Assembly (NCBI GenBank): GCA_009801085.1
Contig: VNWV01000002.1
Coordinates: 1,798,001 to 1,862,000 of the forward strand
Direction: 5' to 3'
DNA: 64,000 nt
From: Lasiodiplodia sp. COLG20
Lineage: Eukaryota > Ascomycota > Dothideomycetes > Botryosphaeriales > Botryosphaeriaceae
Shown: positions 42,880 through 55,691 of the stretch, piece by piece
Layout of the letters: every line of letters starts with the position of its first letter
Position numbering within the stretch: the first letter of the stretch is position 1
Position numbers and translations under genes: made by a program
Notes under the pieces: generated by a model
Told to the model about the DNA's origin: nothing
Databases searched by the model: none
The model's input: the letters and a program-made list of their open reading frames with translations, nothing else

Positions 42880-45800
42880 CTATTGAGCGCCATCGACCTT
42901 GAACCTCTCATTAACGAGAGCCGCGAAATCCCTCGAACGCATCCCATGCGGCAAATTGCCAACCAGATTCTCAGGATTAACCCAGTCCCCCTCGCTCATG
43001 GCCCTGAATATCTGCTTCACCATATCGCATCTCCAGATTGGCTGCCTGTCAGACGTATCGCAACTTTTCGAAATCCGACAGCATGCCACAATAAGCGAGG
43101 CTATTCCAGCGGCTACGGCGGCAGGCACAGAGAGGTAAGATTCCAGATTTGACCAATCCTCGCCGCGGAGTCCTCCGACAAAACCGTAATGGAATCCATC
43201 TTTCTGGCTATGTAAGAAAATTTCACCCCGTTCGTTGCACACGGCGATAGGAATAGCATTTCCCCTTATCAATTCGAGAGTTCCGAAACTGAAATTAACC
43301 GTACTGTGTATAACGGCAATGTCTTTGTTTTTGGCCAGCTTGACAGCGCTGGTAATTTCATCGTCCCAATCCTCAGGAATGATGCAAGCGAGGAGGATAA
43401 CGTCGACGTCACGAGATTGAGCCCAGTGGACCGCCTGCACAGAAAATTGATTAGCCAACGACACGCTAAAAGCTTGCGCTCCTGAAACCTGCCTTGGCAA
43501 TTTGTGCCGATTCAACGGAGAAGTCGCTGGATTCAGCAATGTTTGCGATGTACAAATCGCAGCATGGGTTAATGTAGCGGATTAGATTTTCCGTCCGTGA
43601 ACCGCGTAACTCAAAAGGATCTCGATATGACTTAATCTCGTTTTCATGACGAGAGCTGAATGAGGTTTCCTCAAGGATTTGTCCTTTTACGCTGAAGCCA
43701 TCCGCCGACATACTGGATGAGTGTTTGTACTTCATTGCCCCGTAAGATCCGGACACGCGACGAATTAATGCCACTCTTGTCTTCCTGGTCTCCGGAAACT
43801 TTTGGTAATAGCGTCGAAACATTTTAATGAACAAAGCTAAGTTTGTTCCTAGGGGTTCGGAGAAACTGCGAGCTGTGAGAATGTGTCATAAAATATAAGG
43901 AGGGGAAGATGGTAAGTACCACATTGCATCTTCGTCTTCCGCTGGCGAGCCGGATGCGGACGAGGAGCCTTCTGATAAAGATTGGTATTGTTCGGAACCA
44001 AACAGGACTCGTGAAGATCCGTCAGAGCTTTCTGCAAAATACTCGGCCGCTGCAAAAAGAGGCTCCGGATTGGGGCTTCTTGGTTGTTCAAGCTTCAACG
44101 GTGGAAGGTCAACCGTCTCCATGTCCGAGGGGAAAGTAATATCCCACTTCATGGCCTTTTCAGTGGCAGCTGCGATGACTTTTGCGTCCTCTTCTTCACT
44201 GAAGTCAGCCCATGGTAGGGACAAGAGAGAGAAGTCGTGTATATGATCACCGATATGGTTAAGCAATGTCTCCGGGTCCGTTGGAATTTCATCCTGATCC
44301 TTATAGATACACAGAGGACAGGACTCGATAGATGCAGGGCTTGATTTACTGCACACTCTCTCCAGTATGAGCAACTGTTCCTCTGTTATCGCATCCCCGT
44401 GGACAGATCTCGTATGTTCTCTGAATTGCTCAGCGTCGAGAAAAACCTCCGTCGTATCAAAGTTGCTGCACGCGAGACATTCCCAGTAAGTTGATCCAGA
44501 GTGATTCTGGCGCATGTGCTGTTTCCAAGATTCCCTTGTAGCGTGGAAGCATTTTTCTACTGAACAATCAGGGAATATGCATGTGTACGGAAGAATGTCC
44601 TGAGATAAATGCTTCCTAACGCGCTTTAGTCTATCATTTCTTAGTCTTGATTGAATGGTTTCGTACCGCCAGCGTTTCGTCTCATGGTCCCATGACGACA
44701 ATGTTTGAAAGCAACAAGGACATCTGAATGACTTGGCGTAGATTGAAATCGGAGGTGGGTTGGGATAATTCAATCTTGAAAGCGAGACCGATGCCCGGCT
44801 CATTGTGGATTTCGAAGGTGGAATAGGTTGCGTGATCGTGAAGCCTGGATCCACGAGGGAAGCGGCGGTTGTATCCGTTAATGCAGTGTGACACACTTGC
44901 GGGGTTTCATTGGACACAGGGCCTTGCTTTGGCGTTTTCTCGGACATCCCAGGTGAAGCAAGAGCATCGCTGTGCTTGACCAAGTCATCCTGATGAGGAC
45001 CAGGCGATGCGTTTTGGACAAACCCTTGAGGATTGTAGTGAGCTGCGAGCTTATGGGCATGTTTACGAGCATAATCAAATCGGCTGCGCCGCCTGAGATT
45101 GGCTGAGATAAGATGATCGACAACCTTTTGATGGTCCAGATCAAGTTGGTGGATAGCGGCAAAATCAAGTGTCAAGAATGGACTTTTCCAATCAATGTGC
45201 TCCGCGGAAGGCCTCCGATTCTCGATCGCACGCGGATTTGAAAGCAGCAAAACCGTTAGATAATGTTGTAGATCCTTATGGGCTGTAGGATCGAACGCTT
45301 TGTCTGCTTTGCGAAACCTCGACGTAGCCCCGGACGATCTTATTATTTTGCCCAGCTGGATGAGCTGGTCTATAAGATCTTCTACATTCTTCATGGAAAA
45401 CGATAGAGTGTCTTGAGCCGGCTTGGTCTCCAAATCGTCACCGCTAGAATCCGAACCAGAGCTGTCAGACCAAGAGGGGAACCGGTCTGAATTTTGGTCT
45501 GCATCTGAAACTGATGGTTCCACGCTCTTGCTTATCGGATCGCAAGGCAAACCTTGGCCAAGGTCTTGTTTTGTCCCTGAATAAAGCATTAGGCTAGGTC
45601 ATTGAGATGAAAGTTTTCAGGTGAATACCAAGTTCTTTGCATTCCTCCAACGCCGCCAGCAAAGCTGATAAGAGGCCCATGACAACAGTCCTCCCTTCGG
45701 GCTGTGATGCCAGTCGATAGTCAAGTGATGCAGTGAGTTTTGCAGATGCGCCAACTCCTGCCGCCCAAAGATTGAAATCGAAAAGTCGATTTTCCGCCCA

Positions 45801-45920
45801 TGCTTCTCTCATCAAGGCTCGAATCTTGCAACATGACTGTAGAGCATGACGTGATGCAAATGTGGCATCGGAAATGAGTCGAGGAATTGTTGTGATACTC
45901 GTGGCTTGACTTTGGAACAT
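42880..45920 (-). CDS. Zn-finger protein with degenerate C-terminal subtilase (S8) domain
   Basis: On the minus strand the exons are 45920-45629, 45576-43920, 43865-43493 and 43434-42880, giving 958 residues. The N-terminal ~100 residues are helical; a Ser/Asp-rich linker follows. Residues of about 382-553 hold CPCC, C-x4-C/H and WECLACSNF fingers closed by HDFSLLSLPW, an array found upstream of effector domains in fungal NLR-like proteins. Residues of about 678-890 align with S8 subtilases (IAKAVHWAQS; LSVPAAVAAG). The Ser is retained (S876), but the Asp position is Arg685 (RVALIRR) and the HGT motif reads GSRT, so proteolysis is unlikely. Exon 3/4 needs a GC-AG intron. It is divergent from the Pfs gene. 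Confidence 0.75.
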
Positions 45921-46151
45921 TATGGCGTGTAAGGACACCCCCTTTGAGAAATCAAAAGGTCTGTGCGGTGATGGCAGTTTGTGGTTACAGCTGAGGATTC
46001 TGGGTAAAGAGAGAGGGCGACGGGAAAAGCGGTGCATTGTTGCACAAAGTGCGGGGTAGAGCGGGGGCCAGAATACGTGAGGCTGAAGAAATCTGTGAGA
46101 CCAAGGCGTCCCTCTCTTCTAAACCATCTCTATGCCAACAGCCTCATTAGA
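45921..46151. promoter_or_regulatory. Shared bidirectional promoter
   Basis: 231 bp separate the start codons of the subtilase-like (minus) and DUF7580-Pfs (plus) genes. The short gap implies common control. Confidence 0.5.
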
Positions 46152-49100
46152 ATGGATGCCGAAGACTTCTGGAAGCTTGCTGAAAATGCTACGCTCATTT
46201 TTTCCACCACTGCGGCGTCCACGGCGGCATCCACGCCCCCTGCGGTCGTTTCAAAAGGGAAAGGCAGCAGTTTTGTGGAAATATCGACACGGCTAGGGAA
46301 GCTTGCAGCGATGCTCTACATAATCCACAACATTTTGGAAAGTCCAACACCTGATGAGGAACGAATTATATCGAAACGAATTCCCAAACTTTTGGCTCTG
46401 CTTGAGTCACTGTGTACAGTCAGTAGCTTCCTGAAACGTGGATAGTAGTGAGTTTCACTCACGCTTCAAAGGGGAAAGCACAGTCGAATATGCCCGAGGA
46501 CCGGCGCTTGTGGTACCCCAATTTGCGCAACATTGCCTCTGCCAAGGCGGATCGGCACGACCTGGCAACCGCGCTTGTAGAGTTCGCTACAGACAAACGA
46601 GAGACCGTAGAGAGGTGCTTTTCTCGTCTGAAAACATTTGGAGTCAAAGGCGGGAGTCGTGAGAAACACGAAGGTTATCAGGCGATTGAAGACTTGGAAG
46701 CAAAGATCGAAGAGCAAGCCTCGCGGGTGGATGATCCTGGTGGCGGGGATCAATCGCATATTCACCATGCCTTTTATGAAGCACTGTGCTGCCCTTGCAC
46801 GTGCTCGTCTAAGTCCAGACAAGGCATTGTCTGCAGTCAACACTGGACGAGACTGCAGCTTTATGATAGCGTCGCAACTTCCCAAGACAAGGCAATATTC
46901 GACGTTGTCTTCTCCTCAAATCCAGCGCCTTCTCCTGGCGCAGATGTCAAATGGCGATGGCAACAGCTACGTTTCGAGATTCCAAAGTGAGTATTCCATT
47001 TTGGCATTCTTTTCAGCATCTCTAATAGGTAATAGGGTTACGAAGCGTAATGTTGCGGTAGAACAAAAGGCTGAATCGTATACGACTGCTCCGTCTAGCC
47101 TGCAAGCATCTCACACCTCCCTCCCTTTGACACAGGCAAAAGAAGACGATTCCTTTTCCCTACCAACCAGGAAGAAAAAGGGAGTCAGATTCGTTGAGTC
47201 TGTTTCCCCTCCTACCACGGATCAACGTGCTGCATTTGAGGAGCTATGCTACCCTGTTCAAGCGGAAGACTTCTGTCAACTTCTGAAGGACGACTCTTCT
47301 GGAACAATCAGGAAACGTCTCAGGATTGAAGAAGGTGTTCTACATCAAATGCACGATCCCGCGCCACCCGATCTAGGCATCCGCAGCAGTCCCAGCACGC
47401 CCCTCTCTGAGATTCTCGGTACTCCAAAGGTCTCATCGAAAGACAAGATCATCCTCGCATACATCCTAGCTCGGGCAACTTGGCAGTATTACAGCTCCGA
47501 ATTGATGAAGGTTTGTTGGACGAGTGGCTCAATTCATTTCATTCCCGAGGAAGCTCTGGATGTCGACGATGATGGTGACCAAACGAAACTTGATCCATCC
47601 AAACCGTATTTCGCTTTCCAATTCGACGGCTCAGATGATCCAGCTTCTATAGAGTTCTGTGATAGCCGTGATGTGCTGCACAGATATCCCCGAATACTCG
47701 CCCTTGCCCTTCTCCTCACGGAACTCGGCTATCCAAAAGGCGGATTCAAGCGTAATGCAGCTCGTAATCTTCAAGAACAGATCAACAATGATTGGAAAAG
47801 TGTTCAGATGTCTCTTATCAACAAGAAGTGGCCAAACTTTGGGCTTCGAAATCCTCAAATCACTGATACGTACAGAGTTGTCGTAAAGCAATGTCTTGAT
47901 CACAGAGCATTCCACGTGTTTTCCTCTGCAGGTAGCAAAGAAGACAATCACTCGGTCGAGCAGAGGAGGGCGATACTATACAAGAATGTTGTACATCCAC
48001 TCGATCAGCTTCTCTCCGATAGTGGATTGGTCGAAGAAGATACTGAACCAAGATGTGAAAGGGAGGGTCGATCGAACAAAGATGAAGACATTCTACAGAC
48101 CCTAGCATACGAGGGTTCAAGATACGCGCAGTTCGAGTCTGAATCTGGGCGACATGAAGCGCAATCACACATTCCATGTTCAGCCTCATTATTACCGGCA
48201 GTAGATACCTTCCCCGGCTCGTCAGTACGGCACCGACCTTTCTATACCGAATATACCGTCGGATGGATCTGCGCTGTACAGGTCGAAAAGGTGGCAGCCC
48301 GTGAGCTGCTTGAAGAAGACTATGCCCCGCCAGCGTTCAATTCAGCACATGACAACAACATCTATGTGTTTGGTCGCATCGGCCAACACAAGGTAGTCAT
48401 TGCCTCCTTGCCAAAAGGAAGATACGGCATCGCGTTCGCAGCAGCGGCAGCACGGGATATGTTGCGCAGTTTTCCGTCAATTAAGTTTGGCTTAATGGTT
48501 GGTATAGCAGGCGGAGCTCCTTCCGCAAATCACGATATTAGACTTGGTGATATCGTTGTAAGCTCTCCTGACAGACACTCTGGTGGTGTAATTCACTACG
48601 ATTTCGGCAAGGCCATTCAATCCAAGGAATTCCAGCGCACCGGGTCTCAAAACGGCCCCCCAGTATTTCTACTCAATGCTGTCCATGATCTATTAGCTCA
48701 GCATGAATGCAAAGGCCATCAGATTGAGCAAACGGCAGCTTTGGTAGTCGAGAGGAATCCGAGGCTTAAGTGCAAGTACCAACGCCCTGGCCCGGAAACA
48801 GATCGGCTCTATAATTCTGCATATCTACATGAAGATGACAGCAAGAGTTGCAAGGAAGCATGCGATCAGGGAAAGACAAAGCCGCGAACCAGGCCACAGG
48901 GGGACAAAACGGCTATCCATTACGGCCTGATTGCGTCTGCAGACAAACTGATGAAGGACGCGCAGGTCCGGGACGCGCTAGCTGAAAAGGAAGGAATTCT
49001 CTGTTTCGAGATGGAGGCTGCAGGGCTGATGGACCACTTCCCATGCCTTGTTATACGCGGCATTTGTGACTACTCGGACACACACAAGAACGATGCGTGG

Positions 49101-49184
49101 CAGGGCTATGCAGCTGTAGCAGCCGCAGCCTATGCAAAGGAGCTCTTGGAAATGATACCACCGGCCGAGACTCAAGCCTCCTAA
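46152..49184 (+). CDS. DUF7580 plus nucleoside-phosphorylase (Pfs) domain protein
   Basis: Exons are 46152-46418, 46472-46986 and 47036-49184, giving 976 residues. The N-terminal 260 residues are helical and unassigned. Residues of about 395-553 match the fungal DUF7580 pattern (RYPRILALALLLTELGYPKG). Residues of about 666-965 are a PNP_UDP_1/Pfs domain (YTVGWICAVQVEKVAA, MVGIAGGAP, RLGDIVVSSP, FEMEAAGLMD, RGICDYSD), with the substrate-binding Glu of the MEAAG box present. In fungi such domains head many NLR-type proteins, but no NACHT or repeat domain is here. It probably binds or cleaves a nucleoside. The first exon donor is GTCAGT. Confidence 0.82.
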
Positions 49185-51543
49185 GTGTTTTTGACGGAAA
49201 GCTGTGCAGAGAGTAGGATAATGAGATATTTTAGGCAGTCCATAACTACAGGCGTTATTCAACGTTTTTTCCTTAATTCCCGTTCGGTCCTTGCAATGGA
49301 TGCGTATATTTTCAAGCTCACATCGGATCATAAACGCTTTTTACGTTAGTATACAGCAATGTGATGCGATGGCCCCTCGTGGCCGCTTTGGAGTGGCTCA
49401 AACCCTCCTCCACTTACCTGAAGTTGAGCTCCATGTCCGTACTGAAGACCTCAAGACACTTTGTAAAAGCGAAATCGCGGTGAGGCATAGTGGCAATAAG
49501 CTTCTCGCCGGCCAAGCAAGAGCCCGCTTCGTACGAACAGAACCGAAATACCTCAGCCAAAGCAGAAACAATGGAAATAGACCGATCTTTGGGGCGCTGA
49601 TGTCATAGTAACTAAAGCCATACTCTTACCTTCGGCAAAGTTGCCACATCAATAAGCTCAGCTCAGCTTCGGACAACCGGAACACCGAGTCCGTGGGCTT
49701 ACGCATGAGCGTACACAACGTCATCAGGCGAACATGCGGAATGTATGACGTTTGATTGAGTCATTCTCAGAGCACTCATCGCCGAAAATTCATCACATGC
49801 GGTATGGCCTGAATTATTGTTAGTAAGTGGAAAAGAGTGCTTGTATTGGGATTATTGTTTAAACAGAGTAGTTCTAGCATAACTAAAAGGTTACTAAGCA
49901 CGCCTATTCCGCAAACGATGCTTTCGTCTAAAGGTATTCAGTAGCATCATTATGATCATGGATCTGCAAGATCAGTACGGGGTCAATGGCACAAAACTAA
50001 GAGTTGCTGTTGGTACCGGTTATCTAAGCCTGGTGACGAGGTTGAACTTTCACCTTGGTAATAGACTGCAACTTGGAAACAACATTTGGTTGTGTCATAC
50101 ACAAATTTATATCTTTGGATCGAGCAAAAGTAAGCTCCTCCTTAGGTAAAGGTTCTTAAAGGTGTTTCCCATTGCGCTCGTTTGATACAAAAAATAATCA
50201 TAAAGGTATGGATTCGGATTTATCTTGAGATCACGATGACGGAATCGCCGCCATCAACTTCCTGTAGGAAAACTCTGGGACTTGACGACGAACTATGTGA
50301 AGTTGAATCTCTCGAGGCATTGCAGTCCGGTTTGCGCAGACACCTTTTCGCTAAGATGGAAAGTCAGTGCGTTGTGGAAAGAGAAATAGAAGCTTGAGGG
50401 CCGCGATCACCCTTGATAGTGTTTACTACCGGTAGCAAAGTTATCGGCAATGACCCAGAAGACTTTTGTAAAGGGGAGTTCCAAATGTGGGAATTTTCTG
50501 ACCCGCGGAGCTACAAGTAAAGCTGATCAGGCGTTGATATACCTACGCCGACTATATCAACCAACGATGGCCGTTTAATAGCGCTTTCGAGAGAATCAAA
50601 GATATGGCCCGCCAATAGATAAAAGGTCACTTCGGTCAAGTTTATCAAATAAATTGATTACTTGTAGACGACACGACACGCCAATACATATCGATTTTCT
50701 AACGGAAAAAGGAACATGGCCAATATAAGTTGAACGATATCTCATCAACTTAAGTTACTCATGAATGAACGAGCGGAAGGGATGTTCAGCAAGTGAAGTG
50801 CCGTAGTAAACGACATGACGTGGTTCCAGATGTGAGTGTTGTCGGAAGAGCCGTAAGTTCTGGGTTGATACACTCGTTGGCTTGCTTTGAGAGTAAGCGT
50901 ACCTGTTTTATTTTTTTTACTTTTTCCATGATAACTAGTTGAATCCGATAGAGAAACAATTTCGATGCCCATCTCTTCCGATCTGCATCTCTGTCGATGC
51001 TGTGGATAGTTTTTATGAAGCTTCATTTTAAATATAGACCAATTTAATCTGAAATGTTACGCCGGCGTTCGGACTGTTCTGTATCTGGGTGACTTCATTG
51101 GTGGAGGCAACTACGAAATTTCCACGGAAGCTAACCTTAAAGGTGCTGCTACTCTACTCTCCTTTTGGCCACTAATACGTGATTAGTTACAGATGCAATA
51201 TTCGTAACAGGCTCCCGTAAATTTAACGTTAAGAACTTTTAGATCTCTGTTTTTGGTTAGAGTGCTTCTCCAGAATGGCTCATTGAATTGCGCAGTAAAG
51301 CAGGGCTGCCCGAGGTAGAGTATGGGCATTTAGGTCACACCACAAATTTGAACTCGTAAGGCGCCAGAAATGCGGCGTACAGTCTAGTATTGTGGATATT
51401 GTGGTCCCGTAGAGGAAAGAAGTAGCCATTCGCCATAGTTCTATTACACCCTTCCAAATCTCTTATCTTGAAACCGAGAAGAGCGGCAACTTGCCACTCC
51501 TAACGGTTTCTACGCTGTACAGTCCTGTTCTCACCCAACCATG
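49185..51543. other. 2.4-kb AT-richer gene-poor stretch
   Basis: Only short ORFs on either strand, with no domain. A decayed mobile element is possible, but I cannot show terminal repeats or a transposase remnant. Confidence 0.5.
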
Positions 51544-52076
51544 CTACAAAAGCCCATATTTCCGTGCCGTCGACTGTGAGAATGTGGCGTCGAAAAGTGG
51601 ATTTTGGATATCGGGGACGTAAAAACGAGTCCTTATTGTCGGCAGCTTCTCGCTGTCTGGCCGTTCAAAGGCCCACTCCAAGTCTCCTTGCCCTATTATG
51701 TCGACTGTCCTTCCAGATATTGTGACCGTTCCATGGTAAGGCGCTGCCTTGAGGCCCAACTTCTCCATGATACTTGGAGCGACGAGGTTCATGTTCTCCG
51801 GGTTGCGCAACACCGACAGCCGGTGTATGAGTGATATTCGATAATCCGGCTCGGGTTCGGACTGGAATCTGATTTGGTAAACTCGAGGTTGTTGGGGGTT
51901 TTGAGGCCGTTGAGACTGCTGTTTTTGCTACAAAAGTTAGTTTTGCCATAGAAAAATAAACCGCATATAAAGGCGCTTAGAGACAATTTCCTGTATGGAC
52001 AGCAGACGGTGCTTTTGTCCCTGGAAGGACATACCTTTGTGAATCCTGTGCTGAGAAAAGACAAGCACGAACCCAT
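51544..52076 (-). CDS. Small acylated protein with retropepsin-like fold
   Basis: On the minus strand, exon 1 is 52076-52035 and exon 2 is 51918-51544, giving 138 residues; the 116-bp intron has a GTATGT donor and is phase 0. The start MGSCLSF fits an N-myristoylation (Gly2) plus palmitoylation (Cys4) signal. The rest resembles the fungal retropepsin-like pattern (SIMEKLGLKAAPYHGTVTIS, WAFERPD, TRFYVPD, ending ARKYGLL). The catalytic DTG/DSG is not visible; LRNPENMNLV occupies that place. It is therefore probably a membrane-tethered, non-catalytic relative. It is an isolated gene in an otherwise empty region, so expression needs proof. Confidence 0.5.
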
Positions 52077-54335
52077 CTCAGTGGAAAGAGGAGCGCCTCT
52101 TGAAAACTCTCGTGAGGCTGGTAACTTGTAGCAGTGAAGTGTCCGCCCGCAGTGCGATCGCATACTGCTCAGCCTTGTCAGATATTGCCTCAGAGGTCGC
52201 CTCTCCTTTCAGCAGCCTCTTCAGAACTAATGCACATCTGGGAGGGGCAAATCACACGTTGGGATGGCAATATCGGTACCTATCCCGTATGGCTGATAGG
52301 TTTTGCGGCCGCCACAGTGACACACCTCTGCATTTCAAACATTGGACGTACGGGACCCTCGATAGGTACCCTCAGCTCAGGGGGAACGAATCATTATTGA
52401 GAACTTACTTTCTTCTTTCAACTTCCCGGGTATTGTTGTTTTAAAGACATTTCAGCCTGGTCAATGGACTGTAGAGAATGGAGTATCAAGGCTGAATGTC
52501 AGCGAAACTTGCCTTTGATCTAGATGTTGGGTCAGCAGGTTGCGGCACGGATCTTCATTGGTTGGAATGATCATGGTGGGGTCCTTGGCTTGCAGTTCCA
52601 GGCCATGTGCACCACCCGAATTGGCCACCATGGGTTTTCGTGGTGCAATGTAACCGCCCCTTCAACCTGAATGACCGTGAGCGAATACTTAAGACCGACA
52701 ACGTGGCATCCCATCTGCACCAAGTGATGAAAGTGATGCTGTTACCAAGCATCACAATGTGCAGACAGAAGGCGTTGCAAGTCCCTGAGTAAGAGTGAGT
52801 TTGCTGTCATCGCGACTAAGGCCAGCTTTCACCAGTAATCCAGGGGCGCAAAGCCTTCCGCGTCATGCTCATACAAATGTAAGCTGTGGCGTGCAGAATA
52901 ATCCAATGGCGTTTCATTTCGTCGGAGTATGCCGGAATACTTGGAACAACTCCGTTATCGAAACGGAATATCTAGCCGGGGTGTACGAGCCGAAAAGTAC
53001 GACCTGCTTTCTTTAGTGATTTGTGCCACAGAAAATCTCGGGGTCGCCTCGGGGGAAACCTTACCCCTTCCGCGGTATTTGGATTCAGTTGCCTGGTGCT
53101 TTTGCGAAAGGAAAACGAAAACTGACCTTGCCCAAGCGAAAAAGCTGACGGGATACGAGTCTGGAGAATATGAACGTCAATCTGCCGCTCATTTCCGTAT
53201 GGCACATACCCGGCATGATCTGCAATGATATGCCATAGCACTGCATGTGACGCCATGTGATTAGTTGCAGAGCACAAGAAGCGACCGGTCGCTAAATATT
53301 GCCAGGTAAAGCTCTGGCCCCCAAGAAGAGACCAGAAACAAGTGAAGCCACATTTTCCGCAGCAGATACCGCAAAAAGTCTACAGCTGATAATACTTGTG
53401 ACGTAGAATGCAACTGACACGGTCTATTGGATCCCCTGAAAACGAAGGGTATCTTTCAGCGTCAAAGCTCGATCCATCTGCAACACCGTATCAGTACGAA
53501 CAGGGGAGTTTGCAGGAATCGATAAAAGTGCACAGTGCGTCGGGTCCCCAAGAGGCAGCCATGCCGTTCAGCCAGCAATTTCAGGTCTGTTCGGTACGAA
53601 ATTTATGCGAGGGTGCAACACATGTCTGCAGATTTGTAGCACCTCCCTCATTGATTTATACCAGATCTGCAGTGACACTCGGCAAAAATGTAGCCATGAA
53701 AAGGACGCGCTATGAGGCCTTTTGCCTCAGGCTAAATTACGCCAGTCTTGTTTCTGTTCGTGCAGTGAGATTCCTCAAAGGGCCTGGATTAGACCTCCGC
53801 ATCGAGGCTGGGTTATGATGACCACCTACATATCCGGGACCAGCGTACGAAGAGCCGATATCCAACCAGCTCATACAGCCAGCCTCCACAACCTTGAGGC
53901 ATCCATCAGCCTGATAAGCAGCCTCAGAGAACGCCCGAGAACCGTGAAGGCAGCAAAGAGTGACCTCTTTGCCTCATGCACTCTCTGCGTACAACATCTT
54001 CGATTCCAGAAAGACTCGCTTCCACATGTGTACTGCAACAGGGCTGGAATCACAACATGGGTGACTTGTGGCCTGCCGGTATAAGCCACGATTTCGAGAA
54101 CAGAGCAGTTGCAGCACCCAGGCGTGCATGCAGAACGCATGTAAGGCGACCTTCATACCGACAAGGTGAAAAGAGCAGAGGCATGAGGCTGAGGTTTACC
54201 TGTATATGTTCCCAGTTAAGTCCCTTGCTGCGGTCCCAGCTCACAACGTTGACTGCTTTACCGTATAACGCTTCATATGCCAAAACAACCACTTTAACAT
54301 AGTCCTTTTTTTGCGATCACCGAGTCTTTGGCCCT
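52077..54335. other. 2.3-kb gene-poor stretch
   Basis: Short ORFs only; the largest, an ATG ORF of 136 codons at 53408, has no domain and no splice support. Confidence 0.45.
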
Positions 54336-55691
54336 ATGTCAGGCAACCGGCAGAGCATCCTTCCGCTACATTACACCCCAACTGGCTCTCAGGCAGCCCT
54401 ACCAGTCGGGTCTCAGGAGACAAAGACACCATCGGCTACTCACTCATCCGTTCCGTCCGCCCCATCGTCAGCTGCTGCCTCGTCAGCAGATCTCCCCATA
54501 ACTGTCCCACCAGCGGCAGCGCCGGCACCCCATCATTGTTCTTGTTCCTCCCCCGCCGCACCGCCGTCCAACTCTCCCTCCCGAACCGCTTCAGCGGCAT
54601 CTCCCCCTTCCACGGCCTTCTCCATAACGTCCCGCACAGCAGGCGAAGCATCTTCACAAGCCTCAACAGCCAGCCATGACGCCGATCCGCCAGTCACGCC
54701 CGCCGGGTACCCCAAGCTTGCGTGCAAGATGGGCGACATGCCGGAAACCGCCATATTCCGACGCTTCGGGTTCCTGAACGCGCAGATGCTCCTCTACATG
54801 CAAGCGGAGCTGGTGAGCCTGGAAGACCGGCTGCGGAAAGTCCAAGCCAGAGACAACGCGGCGCCGGGTTCGAGGTCGTTGTATGCGAAGAACTGGTTCT
54901 TCCTCGGAAACTCGACGTATCATGCCGACGGCGATGAGAGCCAGTGGGAGCTGGTCAAGGAGATCCGCGAGAAGCTGAAAGAATACAGTAAGCTTTCATA
55001 CAAGAATTTCCAGTATATCTTGCTCTTGACCGCCCAGATGGCTCACCTCCCCCCTTGTCGGCAGTTCTTTTGCGACGATGACGAGAGGAAAAAAAATCAA
55101 AACTGACTTAGTGTAGACGAGATGCTTATCCAACAGCTGAAGATCGTGTCCGTCAACCCTCCCAACTCCTCCGACTTGCGCAACATCCAACGCTACCTCT
55201 TCTCCAAGGACATGGACAACGGAGTCCTCACCGGCAAAGATGCAGACCTCTGGGGTTCGCTAGACAATCCGAAAGGGCACGCGCCGGACCTCCTGGCGCT
55301 CCTGGGGCGGCACAACGAGGACTTCTTCTCCAGCTGGGTGACGGAAAGCGTCGTGGACAAGCTGATTGAACTGCAGCAGAAACGCAAGCCGTTGACGGCG
55401 CGGAGGCTCGGTGAGTTGAACGACAGGAAGATGCTGCGCTGGACGTTCATGGTTACGAGCGTGCTGGCGTCGGCGCTCCCCATACTCTCCATCGTCATCC
55501 TCTACTGGGTCCGGTCCATCAAGGTTCGGCTCGGTCTGATCGCCGTCTTCAACATCGTCTTGTCCATCGCTCTGGCGTGGTTCACCTCGGCGAAGCGCGC
55601 CGAAGTCTTTGCCGTCAGTGCAGCCTTCTCTGCTGTTTGCGTGGTCTTTGTCCAAGTTGGAACGGATGATTCGCGGGATGCAAGTAGTTGA
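54336..55691 (+). CDS. DUF6594 membrane protein
   Basis: Exons are 54336-54987 and 55117-55691, giving 408 residues. The first 120 residues are Ser/Ala/Pro-rich. The DUF6594 start GYPKLACKMGDMPETAIFRR and FGFLNAQMLLYMQAEL follow, then a helical region, and at the C-terminus three hydrophobic segments (TFMVTSVLASALPILSIVIL, LGLIAVFNIVLSIALAWF, AVSAAFSAVCVVFVQV). This is the usual layout of this common fungal family of unknown function. The 129-bp intron is phase 1 with a GTAAGC donor. Confidence 0.85.

Noticed and set aside
42880..43865. Active S8 protease
   Set aside because: The catalytic Asp and His motifs are not present at the expected positions, so only a subtilase-like fold is called.
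36724..49184. A complete NLR gene
   Set aside because: No NACHT or NB-ARC P-loop and no repeat domain (WD40, ankyrin, TPR) was found in any of the proteins here.
49185..51543. A decayed retrotransposon
   Set aside because: Sequence is AT-richer, but I found no terminal repeats, reverse transcriptase or integrase motifs.
53408..53818. 136-codon plus-strand ORF with ATG
   Set aside because: No recognised motif, no intron and no neighbour context; could be real but cannot be supported.
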